DNA of 64,000 nucleotides from Burhinus oedicnemus. Taxonomy: Eukaryota; Chordata; Aves; Charadriiformes; Burhinidae. Location: positions 1,509,664 to 1,573,663 of the forward strand of contig VFFE01009164.1 of the NCBI GenBank assembly GCA_008921705.1, in the 5' to 3' direction. Position 1 is the first letter of the stretch. Each line of letters begins with the position of its first letter. This document shows, one piece after another, positions 13,216-26,671 of the stretch. Below the pieces are notes generated by a model that saw nothing but the letters and a program-made list of their open reading frames with translations, was not told the origin of the DNA and ran no database searches. Made by a program: the position numbers and the translations under genes.

Positions 13216-13236
13216 TTGGAGCCCAGAACAGCAGGG
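13216..13236 (+). other. Candidate 21-nt microexon (weak)
   Basis: A very pyrimidine-rich acceptor (TTTTCTCTTCTCCTCTGCAG ending at 13215) is followed after 21 bases by a consensus donor GTAAGT at 13237. The 21 bases keep frame (7 codons, LEPRTAG in the first frame, no stop). Strong paired splice signals at such short spacing resemble vertebrate microexons. No flanking exon was identified, so a chance pairing of signals is more likely than not. Confidence 0.15.
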
Positions 13237-14242
13237 GTAAGTAGGCTTACAAGTGGCTAGTAATGGATAGCCAGGGCAGCCTTACTCCAAGGAGCCTTCT
13301 AGGGAAGGCTTGTAAGCTAGAAAGAATTTAGCAGGAACACAGGAAATGTCTTAGTAGATAATAGTTTGCTGAACTATTCCCTTCATTTACTGCAGCAACT
13401 GCTACCTGACCCTAGTCATGCCTCCTCAGGAAGTGGGGCAAGAAACTCCATTTCAATCGGAAAGCAGACCATCTGTCCCCAGGAAAATGGACTCTCTATT
13501 CCCAATAGTTGAAGATCGGTATAAAGCTTGAATGTGAAGGGATATATCCTTTCCAAGACTGGATTTTTCTGATGTGGCGGGGTTTGGGTTTGGGTATAAG
13601 TCTGGATACATTTGTTATTCACATAAATTTCCATTCCTTACTGGAATTCTGTTAAACTTACAACCTCCCTGACATGAAGGGGCAAATCAGTTCCTTAGCT
13701 TAATCTATGTGTGAAGACATATTTCTATTTATTAGATTCAAATTCGCTGCCACTTAGTTTTGAGCATCCTTCTGCTTTGCAAGAATAGACCATTCTCATC
13801 TATCTTTGTTGGTTTATCTGATTCTAAACTGTTCTTTCTTATTCTCTTCTCCAAAGTAAATAACACTGAATTCCCATTGGACAGTTTTAAGATGTCTGTC
13901 TTGTTTCTCAGTGCCTTTTCCCACATCTCTCAAAGGTCAACAATGACCCTACACAGTATTTTGGATGAAGTCATATCTTCATTTCATATAATGGCACTAG
14001 AAAGTTTTCTATTCTTTGTCTTGTTAATGTATGAAATTTGTTTCCCTTTTTAACAACAATCATACACTGAGGAGATAACTTCCCTGAGCTGTCCATAAAG
14101 TTTTCAAGGTTTCTGAAATTATCATGTTTACTGAATTTTGTCAGCCATGCTGTTTCCTATAGCCTACTTTAAATAAGTCCTCATGAAATTCCTCACAAGC
14201 TTTACTAATTTTCTGCAGTTTGCTTCCTTGCTTTACATTGCC
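13237..14242. other. Non-coding stretch, nothing recognised
   Basis: Overlapping antisense frames of 62 to 97 codons between 13738 and 14053 match no family. The texture is that of transcribed-type non-coding DNA, with no repeat identified. Confidence 0.5.
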
Positions 14243-14296
14243 CCTGAGGCAATCACATCCTGATTCTATAGCAATCTTCTGTTCATTTATAATATA
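14243..14296 (+). repeat. 54-bp dispersed direct repeat, copy 1
   Basis: This 54-base segment, beginning CCTGAGGCAATCACATCC, recurs at 16058-16111 with 49 of 54 bases identical and no gaps. Similarity stops abruptly at both ends. The two copies are 1815 bases apart in the same orientation. They may be two members of an unrecognised short repeat family or a local duplication. Confidence 0.85.
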
Positions 14297-16057
14297 TTTT
14301 AAAATGTAATTTATTAATAACTGTATCACATAATACAGGACCACAGATTAATCCATGAATCCATTGCTAGCCTTTCTTATGGAAAAAATAATTTTTTTTA
14401 CTAAACCAATTCTTGTCTGTCATCCAACAGCTACTTAGAGACTCTAACAGCCTACCTGAAGGAAGGCTTGTAAAAGCCTTATAAAATGCAGAATTTAGAA
14501 TATAGAAATTTGTTCTCCTTTTGAAATATCTTCAAGTAATTCTAACAAATTAGTGAAATAGTTTTGCTTTGTAAAGTTTGCCCTACTAGAACTTGTATAT
14601 TATCTTCTGGTGACTTTGCTACTCTTTTCTAAATTATGTCAACCAATTAGGTTCACACAGCTGTTACTGGCCTTTAATTCTCTTTCTAAACACAAATATA
14701 ACATTTGATACCTTTCAAATTTTAGTCCCATAATTGTTTCCTAATGAGAATAAGGGACAATATATTTGCTAGCCATTTGGCCAGTTCATATTTGAACTCT
14801 CTCCAACTTTAAAGGATTCCTCCAAATATGGGGCACGGCATCCTCACATGTTCTGGGTCAGCTTCAGGTTTGCAGGCTCTCTACAGTTGTCACACTTTCT
14901 GTAAGGAGAGACACCCGGTTCCACATAAGGAATAAAAGTAGTTGGAATAAAACGGCTAGATCGAGAAAATACTTATCTAATAAACAAATAAAGGATTCAT
15001 GAACTAAGAAACAATTAATTAACAAACTATAAATAAATTCGTTTTACTAGTTTGAATCAAAACTGTATGGTCAGAGCCCGCTGTTGCCCGCTGTTGCTCC
15101 CAGGTACAGAGTCCAGAGTCACTCCGCCTCGACAGCAATGTGTCCGAGGGCAAAATTATCTTTTTTCTTCTCCCAGACAGTGTTGCTGACATATAAAATA
15201 TATTAAGATTGGAGCAGAATTGTAATTAGGATAAATATTTGATGTCCAAAGTGCTATCATGCTAATATAGATGGGGAAGACAGAGATTTGTATGTAGGTA
15301 GTGTATTGTTGTTGCAGTCTTCTTATACTTCTGCTACATTTTTAAAGATTAAACAAATAAGAAAGATGGACTGAAGCAGGCAATATCAAAACAGCTTTAC
15401 TTGAGCTGAGTTGTTAAGAGAGCCTTTCAGAAAATGGAAGCAGTAAAGCAAACAGTTACACCTCGGGAACAATACAGTATTGCAATCTATCGGTAATGGT
15501 GGAGTTAGGCTCAGCAGAAACAAATTCGTACTTTTTTACTGAGATCTGATCCGTATGGAACATCTAGGCTGATTATAGGGGATGATGTGGAAAACACAAA
15601 GAGGCCATGAAAGATCCTGTAATGCTAAGGCTAATTTGATGTATCTTGCTTCAGTTTCAAAAACTGAGCCCTATTTCTCTAACTCAATTCTGGTTCAGTC
15701 TGACTTTCCTTATACAGTCAAAATTCCCCCTTAAACTAATAACAGCTTCACCTAAATGTGAAGCAAAGGTTTAGTAAACAAGGCAAGATTATTTTGTTTT
15801 CTGAATATGGATATATTAGCAAAAACATGTATCTGTGCTTTAGCATGTCCATAATTATAAAATCTTAATAATGATTATATATAACAAAATTACAGAAGTG
15901 TTATTAGTGGTAATTTTAAAGGCAAAAACCTGCAAAATAAAAGGATATAGATTTCTCTTTTTACAGGGATTTACAGTACTCATCAACTTGTATAGTTCAC
16001 ATTAGCATCCAGTGACATTGCTTTGTCTGTATATATTTCTAGCTGTCAACAGAATGT
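14297..16057. other. Spacer between the two 54-bp repeat copies
   Basis: No gene. Bases 15070-15150 hold a small GC-richer patch with CpG dinucleotides and a tandem CCGCTGTTG duplication, in otherwise AT-rich sequence. The spacer shows no retroviral or transposase coding trace in any frame, so it is not evidently an element bounded by the two repeats. Confidence 0.5.
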
Positions 16058-16111
16058 CCTGAGGCAATCGCATCCTGATTCTATAGCTATCTTCTATTCT
16101 TTTATAATACA
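16058..16111 (+). repeat. 54-bp dispersed direct repeat, copy 2
   Basis: Second copy of the segment at 14243-14296, with five substitutions and no indel. The flanks on both sides are unrelated to those of copy 1. Confidence 0.85.
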
Positions 16112-19094
16112 CAAGGGTCTAATTTTCCATCAGCAAAGCATGAAATCATGTAAGAATGCCACATAACCAGCATGTGCAAACAAGTAGCACTTTTTCTACA
16201 CATAAAAATGCTTCATAAAATAACAAATAAATTAAATCTTCTTGTTCAAGTAAAGCGCTTGAAAACCGAGACTCTTTTTAGAAATTAGAGTTCTCAGTGC
16301 GGCAGTGGCCATACCACTGTTCCTCTAAACATGTGCACCACCTTGCAGCGTCATTTTGTGTGGTAAAATCATTTCACTCAGGCTGATGGTGGAGCTCTCT
16401 ATTTCCTGGACAAACAATACAGTTGCAAACATCAGGCGTATTAATTACATTAATATAAATATTAAACAGCTAGCAAGTTAACAAAAGAAGTGTGCTTCAA
16501 TTTGGTGATGCCAGCTTATTGTTCTAACAGCGGCAGCCTCACTCCATAGCTGTGCAGGTTCCTATAAAGAACTTTTAACATAATTCACCGAAGCAAAATG
16601 GTACGGTGACTCTGTCATTTGCCACTTCCAACACATTTCTATGGAGTAGCCAGAGAAAACACTAAGGCTTGGCAATTAAATGATTTTAAAGTATACCAAA
16701 ATGTATGTGCAAAATATATGTGCAGACTCCACCTCTCTATCTGGAACATATGTCTACTTCTGCAGCACTGTCTACCATCACCAATGACCTCCTTAAGAAG
16801 CTTGTGTTTTCAGTATGCTTGAACTACATTCAAGACATATGTCTTCCTTGCTAGAAGAACCACAAAGCTCAGTTTAGCCTCAATGTACTGACTACAAATG
16901 CCAAAATCATATTCTTCCTCTTTGCTTCTCATATTTCTACAACTTCAGGGGATTTTTAACACCCTTCTCCACATAATGTACAGTTTATTTAGCACATGGC
17001 TTTCAGATGTCTGGCTGCAAAGTAACCTGTTGTAATTTAAGGCAAACATGTTTTGAATAAAGTAGCTAGTGCTTGTAATCTCTACTGCATCTAGTACAAT
17101 GGAAGCTTTCAGAATAAATGGATTTTCCAGGATGAAGAGGACCACATAGTCTCTACTCATGAAAAGAACTGACCTAGAATTTACAGGTATAACTTTCAAT
17201 AAATTTGCCTTTGTCAGCTCCTCACCATTATAGCAATACCTTTGAGAAATGAGCCCGCACGTGCCAAACAGAAAGTCAGACAACATGCACTTTTTTTTCC
17301 AATACACTCTTGTTTATGGAAACATTTCTTAAACATTACGCAGTGAAACAGAGGCATGATTTTATTTGCCTTTCAAATGGGAAGAGGTAGGAGCAAGGAT
17401 AATTGTTGCCAAAGCATGACAGACGTGACTGAAGTGCTCGGTGGTGACTCACCGCAAGAAAACAGCGCTAAGCTTGCAGGGGAAAGTCCTGGCCCCCCTC
17501 CACAGCTGGGGCAGCTCTGCCCACACTGGAACTAATGAGCGTGTGAGGCTGCCGGCCCACACAGGTGCAAGGATCAGCTCTGAAATAAATCCTGCCGTGC
17601 AGGAGTATTGAGACTTGGCATCACTGCAACCAAGACTAAGCACTCATTAATCAGGGACAGGTTTTCAGCAAGTTTTCGCTGTTACTGGCCCACAGGGGCC
17701 AAAGGAAAAAGACCATCTGCAACATCTGAAAATGCGTCCCTCCAATGTTCCTCTCCTTAAAAATTGAATTAAAGGAAATAATTATGTAACAGACAAATAC
17801 CCTTCAGGAAAGAGAAGTCACCCTGTAGAGCTGAATTCATCTTGGATTTGGGTAAATTCACTTCAGCGCTAGATCTTTTCTACGCCGCATGCATTACCTT
17901 GTAGTCTACAACGAGCAAGTAGTCTGTGCAAACAGGTGCTGGGTAAATAGTCAAGCCCGTAGCCTGTGCCCCACGAACCAAGACACTCGGTTCCGCTGTG
18001 CCTACCAGAACCGAGGCAGGGGGATACCTCTGTTTTCATAGCACAACAAGATCTCCCTTTCTCCCTGTGGTACTACAGGAGCTGAAACATGGAAGGCTGA
18101 AAGGTTCAGCCATTGTGTCTCTGGTCCACTTACCTGAGATCTAGATAAAAACCTGTAAGGGTGGTAATGCATGATGTCTCCTCTGAGCAAGCACAGTCAT
18201 GCTTTAAATTACATGCTAGGTGTATATATATCTTGTCAGCAACAACAGCAAATGTAATCTTCCTTCAGCCAGATCAACAACAAGAAAATCAGAAAACTTG
18301 TGGTAGCAGCAAGTTGGAGAAAACAAGACAGAGGCAACATGTTCACTTGTGCAATCCTGCTTCTGCTGTTTTTCTGTGGTTTATCAGACCCTGAATGATT
18401 TTCCACCACTCTACACTGTGTTGTGAGGCATGCACAGTCAGAATATACACCTTTTCAGGAGCTTTACCTTCTGCAACTAATAACTAAATGGTGATCTTAA
18501 AGCTATATATTCAAATATAACATTTCTCATTTAATATACATTGCAGATGATGACTCAACTGCATGCAGATTTTCTGATTTAAACCACTGCCTGTGGTCTG
18601 GTGGTATCAAACACCCAGTTGTGCTTTAAGGCAAGGGGCCAAATTGACCTGCTTCACATACCTATATAACCCCTACGTTACGCTAAGATGCTGCATGTTC
18701 TAAACTTTCATATAAAATCTTTTCCATGAAAAGAAAAATATTGTTTCTAGTTTTCATAGTTGTGAAGAAAACCTGCAATTGCTAACAGACTGTAAATGGG
18801 TGCAACGCCTAAGGCTGGAAACAGATGGAAAACTGGGCTCAGGAAGGCAACAACTCTACTTCTTTTACTAAGCTGCCTTGACGTTGATATTAAAACCTAA
18901 TGATGTCGCTTTAAAACTTAACGCTATCTATTTTGGTGAACATTTAAATAGATAGGCAAGGAAGAGAGTGGGAATTAAGCCCTCATAAGTCATAATAAGA
19001 AGCAGAAGAGATACAGGTTGGAAAAGGGGAAAAAAACTAATATTGCAGAAACACTACTGTTTATGAAATGCATGAGGAGCAAATCAGAAATGAA
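16112..19094. other. Non-coding stretch, nothing recognised
   Basis: The longest frame is 120 codons (16945-17307 minus), with no recognised domain. Bases 17440-17720 are GC-richer but not clearly any repeat. Bases 18000-18190 are a mixed-composition patch containing a donor-like ACTTACCTGAG for the minus strand, without a matching acceptor that I trust. Confidence 0.5.
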
Positions 19095-19190
19095 TTTTAT
19101 ATATATATATATAATATATATATATAAAGTTAAAGTTATATATAGTTTTTTATATATATATATATAAAGTTATATATAAAGTTAAAACAA
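19095..19190. repeat. Interrupted (TA)n microsatellite
   Basis: Two blocks of alternating TA are separated by AAAGTTAAAGTTATATATAGTTTTT, and the AAAGTTATATATAAAGTT motif repeats itself. This is a compound, slippage-prone dinucleotide array. Confidence 0.9.
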
Positions 19191-21272
19191 TGGCAGGATT
19201 TGGAAATACTACAATGAGGGGAAATGATAACCACAAATTTACATCTCAAAATAAGAAATTTAGAATGGCTTAGATAAGCACATTACTTTGAAACATCTAG
19301 TTTTATTTGTAGCTTCTTTAACAAATATTATCTTATCTAAACTATCTTTTTTCTTAATGGTGTTTGTTGAAATCAGCTATTTCTGACAAATATTTTCAGT
19401 AAATGGGTATCTGAAAGAGGAAGGTGAATAAGCTCACCCAAAAATTTCTAATAAACTGTTAAGATAACTTCAGCTATATCTGTAGAAGGAGTTGCACAGC
19501 TTGGTGAGAGTGGGTTTGTGGAGTGACACCACTGATGCTGAGGAATCAACATCAAATTGTATGTAGTTTGGGTTTTTTCACTCTGGCTGGTTGCAATGGG
19601 GTCCCAGAGCCTCAATATCCACCGGCAGGTGGAGAACACCGGTTCCAGTGTTGCTTGTCTCAAAGGAACAGCGACTGTGATCCCTGAGATACTCCACAAA
19701 GTGAATGAAAGCTCAGTAAGAGAGGATTATCAGGAAATCTGCTCTCGAACTCAACTAAAACACCAAAGTAGGTGCACTTTTGATTTAGTTGGGTAATACC
19801 ATGCATATCTGTACCAAAAGCTGGGTGGGAAGGAGGGGTTGCTGCATGTGTTGTGTGCTTCCCTGCTGTGTTGCTACCAGCTAGCTCTTCCGATCTGCTG
19901 TTTCCCAGCTGTGAAACTACTGGAAGAACCCTAAGAAAGGTGCCTAACCACTTGGCTCAGATCTTCATGGTGCAAAACTGGAGGGTGCAACTGGATACAG
20001 ATGTTCCCTGCCTTGCTGCAACTTGGCTGGACATAGCCATGTACACCCAAACCACTAAAGGCACATGGTTATGCTGTGCTCTTCTTTCACTTAACATATC
20101 AGATTTTTACTCCTGTTTCAATATGTTCCTCCACTCTTTTCCTGCGCTGGTGTCTGCTGACACATGACTGCACCTATGATAGTCTTTGCACTTCCACAAG
20201 AGCCCCTTGGCAGCAGAGAACTAGAGTTGCTGATACTGGACCTCCTCCCACCTCTTCGCTTCTCATAGCTTTCTCTCTGTCTTTTTCCTTGGCTGCTGGA
20301 TGCACCGTCCTGGCAGCAAGCCAGTACAACGAGCAACAAGGGAGGGAGACAAGGCCTCAATTAGCACTGAAAATGGTCCCTGGTAGGTAGAAGAATCCAT
20401 GGTAAAACATTATTAGATCCAAGTCCCCATATGTTTCTATATCTGTATTACAGATAGACACCATTTGGGAGCAGAGGGGTAAAGAATGAGAGTCAGGCAT
20501 GCAAGCGCAATGCAAAATGCTTGACAGGTATGTAGGAGTTTGACTATCAGGGTTAGCTGCCTCAGAAGACTTCCTCAGCAGCATCCAGTGTAAAAGCATA
20601 TGACCGGCTCACCCAAAGACAGCAAAAGGGCTGCAATTAGAGCAGTAGGACTAGAAAGGGAGCCAGAGTACAATTAGATTCCCAAAAGAGCTGAAAGATG
20701 ATAGTTGCGGTTCTTCATCTCAGTAGAGCATGCTCACATCCCTACCTCTCCAGAAGCCCCACCGCACACAGCTTGTGCTTTTGCGGGAGGAGAATTAACT
20801 TCTTCTCCTGTACATTTACTCAGACTCTGTTTACTCAAACAATTCACGCAAAAAATTCTCAAGGGCAAAATATGCAGGCAGATGTAATTTCAAGAATAAC
20901 TTAATTTCAGAAGTAGAGCTGGCCAGAAAACAATTTCACGTGCCAGGAAAATGATGGCATTTGAGAAATTTATAAAAAAAACAAAATCAAGGCAAAAAGA
21001 AAAGCTTTCAACTTTCTCTGTTAAGTATCATTAAAAAGACTCTGTTGTGATATTTTGAAAAAAATTGAAACATCTTGTTTCAATTTTAATCTATTTTTAC
21101 AGAAAACCAAATTAAATTTCAAAACAAAATTGACTGAAAGTAAAGAATGCACTAGTTGAAAAAAAGGAAAAACAGGAGCTCCACCTTTGCAAAATGTTTT
21201 CTTTTCCTGCCCTGTCAGCCTCCCTTCTCGTAACAAAATTATCTAAAAATTGTTGTGACAATATGAAAGCAT
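19191..21272. other. Non-coding stretch with relaxed ORF density
   Basis: Overlapping frames of 60-104 codons occupy 19448-20600 on both strands. None resembles a known protein, and both strands are equally open, as expected from locally higher GC rather than from coding. No poly-A tail or repeat family was identified. Confidence 0.45.
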
Positions 21273-21338
21273 TTGTCTGTCTGTCTTTATGTCTTTCTAC
21301 CTTTATGTCTTTCTGCCTGTTTATCTATCTATCCACCC
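21273..21338 (+). repeat. Degenerate CTGT/CTTT/CTAT pyrimidine repeat
   Basis: A tetranucleotide-derived tract (TGTCTGTCTGTCTTTATGTC, then CTATCTATC) of about 65 bases, with many substitutions. It is an ageing microsatellite and explains the 60-codon low-complexity frame over it. Confidence 0.75.
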
Positions 21339-24300
21339 ATGTTTTTATTTGGCTCACAAGCTTTCTCATCATTTAGTCTCCTAATAAAAGTAAGTACAAA
21401 CTGAAATCCAAACTGACTATACATCACACCACTTGTTTTAGGAAAACTAAAAAGTTTTAGGCCAACTCCAGGGATTATCAAGTCCCTTGAATATAAAAGT
21501 AGTTGAGGACAATTCACAATCTCAAACTGTTCAGGGTTTTATATCACAAAGGAGCACAACATATTTATAAACCAACAGCGATGGGTTTCACTTGGTCTGA
21601 GTAATAATGCAATTAAGAGTGCTAATAATGCCCAAGGAGAGTCTTTTCCCTGAAACCATCTTGTCTTCAAGCTTCCTTAATGATTCTTTTGTATATTTGA
21701 TTATTATTACCATTCCTGAGACAGAGTCTGACAGTTTATCAATATCACTGCATTTGCAAGAAACATATCAAGAAATAGCACCAGGCTACCTCCAAACATA
21801 TTTATTAAATGCAGTGCTAAGCTGACAAGACACCAGCAGTAAAAGCAGATGTTCATTTCTCACCAGGTCTATGCCATTCAAACCACTCATCCAGAGCCAG
21901 AGCTGCACCAGTTTTACACTAGAACGTTTTAAAGAGACATTATGCACTTTTCCTCAGAATGGTCTAAAACCTCATTGCACGATTTTTTATTATATGCAAA
22001 TGAGCAGCATCTGATTAGGTCCTGAGGCAGCTTCACCTAGGTGTTCACAGGAATAGCAATGGGAGCTGGGGAAGAATATTTCATAACTGAAATATATTTT
22101 CCCTTGGGGGACACCACCATTTGATTTTGACATTTATTTGTCCTGTGCTGTAAAGGACAAAACTACAATTACACTTTTTTTTTCTACTGTGCAGTGGGCA
22201 CAGTGTCAGAAAAAATTAAATCAAAGGTAGTGTGTTCTCACAAAAAATAACAAGCTTTAGAACCAAATTTAAAGAACATATTCAGAGTTAAGTCACACTA
22301 CATTAGAACAGCCTATTTGATTGAAATTGCATATCATAAATGTATTTTACAAAATAGCACTAAACATTAAAAGTAATATATAGTCCTGTTCTTGCTTTTT
22401 TTCCTAGTTTATTATTAATACTAATAACACTATTATTAACATTTTATTTTTATTAGTATTTTTCATTAACAGCTTTACAAACAAGATGCATCAAAAATCA
22501 TTCAGTTGCTTGAACTCATATCTATTTTATTTGTTACAATCTTTGAATGGTACAGATTATGACTCTTGCATCTTACATTTCAACCACATATAAATCTATT
22601 TTTAGTATGTACATTATCATGTAACAAATAGTTTTTCATTCTTGAATTCCACTGGTGCAATTCGCACATCATCTAAAGGAATTTATTCACATTTTTCACA
22701 AGACATGCCTGGAAATTACCAATACTGCAAACAATTTATAAACTACTATCGTATCTTTCACTTCAAGGGTTCCCAAACCTACTTCTCATAATTTGCATAA
22801 ATGGACCTGATGTCCATTATAAAAATTATAGAATAAAAGTCTTAGAGAGTTAGTCATAAATTGGTGTTTCATTCTCAAATCAGTAACATGCACTTATTTA
22901 CAAATCTCATCCAAATCTTAGTCCAAGCTAGAAGGGTCAAAGATGTCGTCATGTTCTTTCCTCCCACTGAATTGAAATGCAGTTGAATATGAACAGTTCC
23001 TTGAGTTAACAGGTCTCTAGTACATAAAAATAACAGATAGTGTCTTATAATCTTAATGAACTGCTTTAGTTGGAATACATAACACAAAAAAAAAAAAACC
23101 AAAAACAAAAACAGGGAAAAAATGAGTTTACACGGTAAAAATGTGAAAGGTAGCACAGTAAGCAAAAGTTTCACCAATTTTTAAGGAAATTTAAACCTGT
23201 ATTTGGAGTAGAGCTAGGCCAAATTAGGATACTGTGGTGTCTGCAGAAAGCAGACATGGTCACTTTGATTTGAATACACATCAAACCTTATATGAAAACA
23301 GGATGAGATCAAACCAAATACATGAAAAATGGGAAGCATTTTTTAATTTCATTTGTTGTTGAATCTTACACCCACTGCTGATTTAAACAGTGGTGGTGGA
23401 TCAGTAGATGGGAGTGATGACCCAGCTACTAGAACATTCGCGTCCTTCCTGCACTGGGCTTAATTCAATGAAGAACTGCAGCACGTAATTTTAAACACAC
23501 GAATAGCCTCGCTACAGAAATAATGCTATTTGCATGCTTGAATTACACACTTGCATTGTAAGCGCGTAGGTCAACCAGGCCACCAAAAAGAAAATAACGT
23601 ATTAGTATGCAAGAATCTACCTAAGATCTGGAATATGCGTTTTATATAAATTGCATGTACAAGAGACATTACACTCAAGTCATTCAAAGTAGATTCGCCT
23701 TATTTCTAGAAAGGATACCATAGTGAAAACACTCATAGAAGTTCTCCATGCCTGTCTGTGCCTTTAGTCCAAAAAAGATGCCACCTCACAAGAAGTGGAA
23801 GGTTGGGTGATCTTTATATCCACTTATTGCTTAGCCTCTGACACCAACTCTGCTCACATTGTTAAAAGGAACACTAACAGGATCTATGGAAATGTGTTTT
23901 TTGCAAAAGTTTAATCAGTGAAGTTCCTTATGATTGTGTTGGATGGCTGTTGAGTTGGTTTGGTAATAAATAAGAAATTTTTGAAAGGGCATCAAACAAC
24001 TTTTTTTGGTGAACATTAGCCTTAATTTTGTTCTCAGCATTGCAATAGTGTGGAAACTTTGCTTACCAGGGATAGCTCTCAGTATCACATTACTCATTAT
24101 GTGATAGCTTGAAGTACAATCATCTTCAGTTCTGAAATTGAGGCGGGGAAGCATTGCTTGTTGTATACATTTATTTCTTTAAAATTTTGATACTGAAAGT
24201 AGATCATTATTACAATCTATAATTTTTCCCATAACACTTCATGCTTTCTACTGGAGGTTTAAAAATTTCACCGTGTTTCTTCAAAAACTGAAAGCTATGT

Positions 24301-25466
24301 ATTTTTATGATTTTATATAGCAAATTTTAAAAAAACACCCACATATTTGCTCTTTAAAATGCACTGGTTTGTAATAATATATTATAACATTTAGAATTTT
24401 AATACCAGTGCTTTAGTGTAATAAAACTTTTAGTGGTTCCCTGGCATGTCTTGTTCAGACTTAAGTTCCTCATTTACATATCTGATGTCCCCCAAGAGAC
24501 AGACAAGCTTCAAGTTAATTATCCATGTAGCTGTAAGAACTCCTGTTTCTTTGGTAAGAACTCTCTAAAAGAAAACTAACAGTTATTAAATATTACTTTG
24601 AGTTTCAAAAAGTAATCGAATTGCATTTAAAGAGGCACTAAAGACATACTTAAATTTAATATTCTTTGCAGACTAAATAATACATAAACCATGTACAACT
24701 CTTACACAATCCACAAATAAAACAATCATTAAAAACTAACAAGAAGCCCAGCCTTCAGTAATTTCAAGCGCTACAAATACTCAGAAGTAAAAAGGCTCTT
24801 GAGCAGACCCTGCACTACTCCCTAACATGTAGTCATTTTACACGAAGGCAAAATTACACCTGTTGAAAGCAGTGACACATTCCTGACTGCTTCTAGCGGA
24901 GCAGGATTACATTACTAATAGCTCATAAAAATGTGGAGAGAATCATGCGCTTTACAGAAAATAACAAGTGACAGAATACATACTTCTGAAATGAAATGCA
25001 ACTGTTGTAAAGACACCAGCAGGTCTCTTGTATCTCACCGAACTATAATTACAGGAAGGAGCAACAGAGAAATACTGTATATTGTATGTTGTCACTTGTG
25101 ACCAAAAAACAATTTGATGTATCATGGAAAAGAGGAACAGAATAACTGGCAAGCGTAAAATGGACTTTAATTCTAACTGTTCTACACAGCTTCCACTCAC
25201 GTAACGTCCAAAGGCTTTCAGTAGGGTGTTAGACGATGTACCTAATATATGTCATCTGTGGCTCATTCTCTGTCATCCTCAGCTGCAGCTGGCAACTTAC
25301 AAGTACAGATATCAGGTGAAATAATTAATCTGAGTATTTTACAATAAATGAACATGTGCATCTATTTCCCAGAGTCTCATGATGACTTGCATGAGAGGCA
25401 AATTCACTGACTCCCTCCAAATTATTACATGCATTCTATAATTAGGTTACAATGACTGAATAGAAT
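21339..25466. other. Non-coding stretch; possible conserved element near 22.0 kb
   Basis: No gene. Bases 21960-22140 contain a POU octamer ATGCAAAT (21994-22001) in repeat-free sequence and may be a conserved element. An 11-bp perfect inverted repeat, AATACTAATAA (22417-22427) with its complement at 22450-22460, lies in AT-rich DNA. An A-rich tract is at 23086-23120. The rest is featureless. Confidence 0.5.
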
Positions 25467-25560
25467 GTGGATGCTCTTCTCTACACAGAAGACAACAATC
25501 TCATTCCACAAAGACCTTGGAGGTCATTCAAGAAACAATTAGATGTCCTGCTATCTATAC
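25467..25560 (+). repeat. Probable CR1 LINE 3'-region fragment
   Basis: The segment reading CTTGGAGGTCATTCAAGAAA and the following TTAGATG resembles the 3' region of avian CR1 elements (CCTGGAGGTGTTCAAGAAA, then CTGGATG). The copy is degraded, lacks a recognisable ATTCTATG tail and has no open reverse-transcriptase frame. If correct, it is in sense orientation on the plus strand. Confidence 0.45.
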
Positions 25561-26626
25561 TAAAAAGAAAGAAGGCCAAGGGCAGACTAGCCTTTCTTCT
25601 GTTTCCTGTAGCTTCAGTGCTCACGCATTCAAATGAAGCCAAACAATATTAAGCCACAGGGCAACACACACAGAACACATATGGCTTGTAAAAAGTTGGT
25701 ATTATTTCTATCCAACAAAATGGGGTGGGAAAAGTCATGTCTGTCATTTTATAGTACGGCATTTGTTAACAAATTTCTGTTATTTTAGTTTCTCAGCATC
25801 ACTGTGTATGAAGTGAAAAGCACTAAAGAAAACCATTATCATTATTCTGCTATGTAAAGACAGAGGAGAATACATACTAATGTCAGCTGTGTACACACTC
25901 AGCTCTGGGGTAAAAAGCATTAACTTGAGAACAGAAAGAGGTAAGGCCTAACTTTTACATTTCAACCAACAGTGGTTTATCATATGTAGAAAGCATATCT
26001 GATATTTTCTGGCAGTTCACATTTGATCAGATGCTTGATTTATTGCGATAAAGACAGTTAAAACTCAGTAATGCTCACAGACTTTGGGAATGCAAAATCT
26101 TACAATCCTTAGGCAGCCAATGCTACCACCAAGTTCAAAGAAGATAACAGAAGACTTCAAATAGACAATGTCTATTGTCACTCTGAGATGATCTCTTCTG
26201 GCTGAAATATGGAACAACGTTGACAGACAGCTGCAAAGGGAGTCACTTCCAGGCCTCCTCAGTCAAAAGGAGGGTCACTGAGATGCAGACCTTTAAGGGT
26301 GCTTGCATGACTGTATGGAACTCATTCCTCTAGGCACCTCATCTAAATCGGGGAAATCTTGGGCTGTGAAGATTTCTTTCTATTGTTTACTTCTATAGTA
26401 TTGAAGTACAATGCAAAAACTTACATAAAGCACCTTCTAAGATACAGACAGTTTGCAACTCGCTACCCTTTCTTTCCTTCCTTTCCCGTTTTTCCCCTTG
26501 GCCTTCCTATTTGTAGCAGAACCAAGAAACAATTACGGAATGAGTGGGGCCGGTATCAGCAATGACGTAGGTTTTGCAGTTTCATCTGAACAGTTGCCTA
26601 GGTGAAGTTCAAAGAACAATGCAGAC
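25561..26626. other. Non-coding stretch, nothing recognised
   Basis: AT-rich sequence. Bases 26160-26330 have more even composition (GATGATCTCTTCTGGCTGAA resembles part of CR1 but is too short to assign). Confidence 0.5.
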
Positions 26627-26671
26627 CACTAGAAGATTTGTCACTAGAAGATTTGTCACTAGAAGACCTGT
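26627..26671 (+). repeat. 15-bp minisatellite, three copies
   Basis: CACTAGAAGATTTGT is present three times head to tail (26627-26641, 26642-26656, 26657-26671). The third copy has two substitutions. The period is a multiple of three, so a chance frame across it reads a repeated five-residue unit. That frame is not otherwise protein-like. Confidence 0.9.

Noticed and set aside
16945..17307. 120-codon minus-strand open frame
   Set aside because: No family resemblance. Flanking sequence is AT-rich with stops, and no splice sites frame it.
23915..24154. Minus-strand 79-codon frame considered as a transposase remnant
   Set aside because: No catalytic motif or terminal inverted repeats could be found around it, and the resemblance was only impressionistic.
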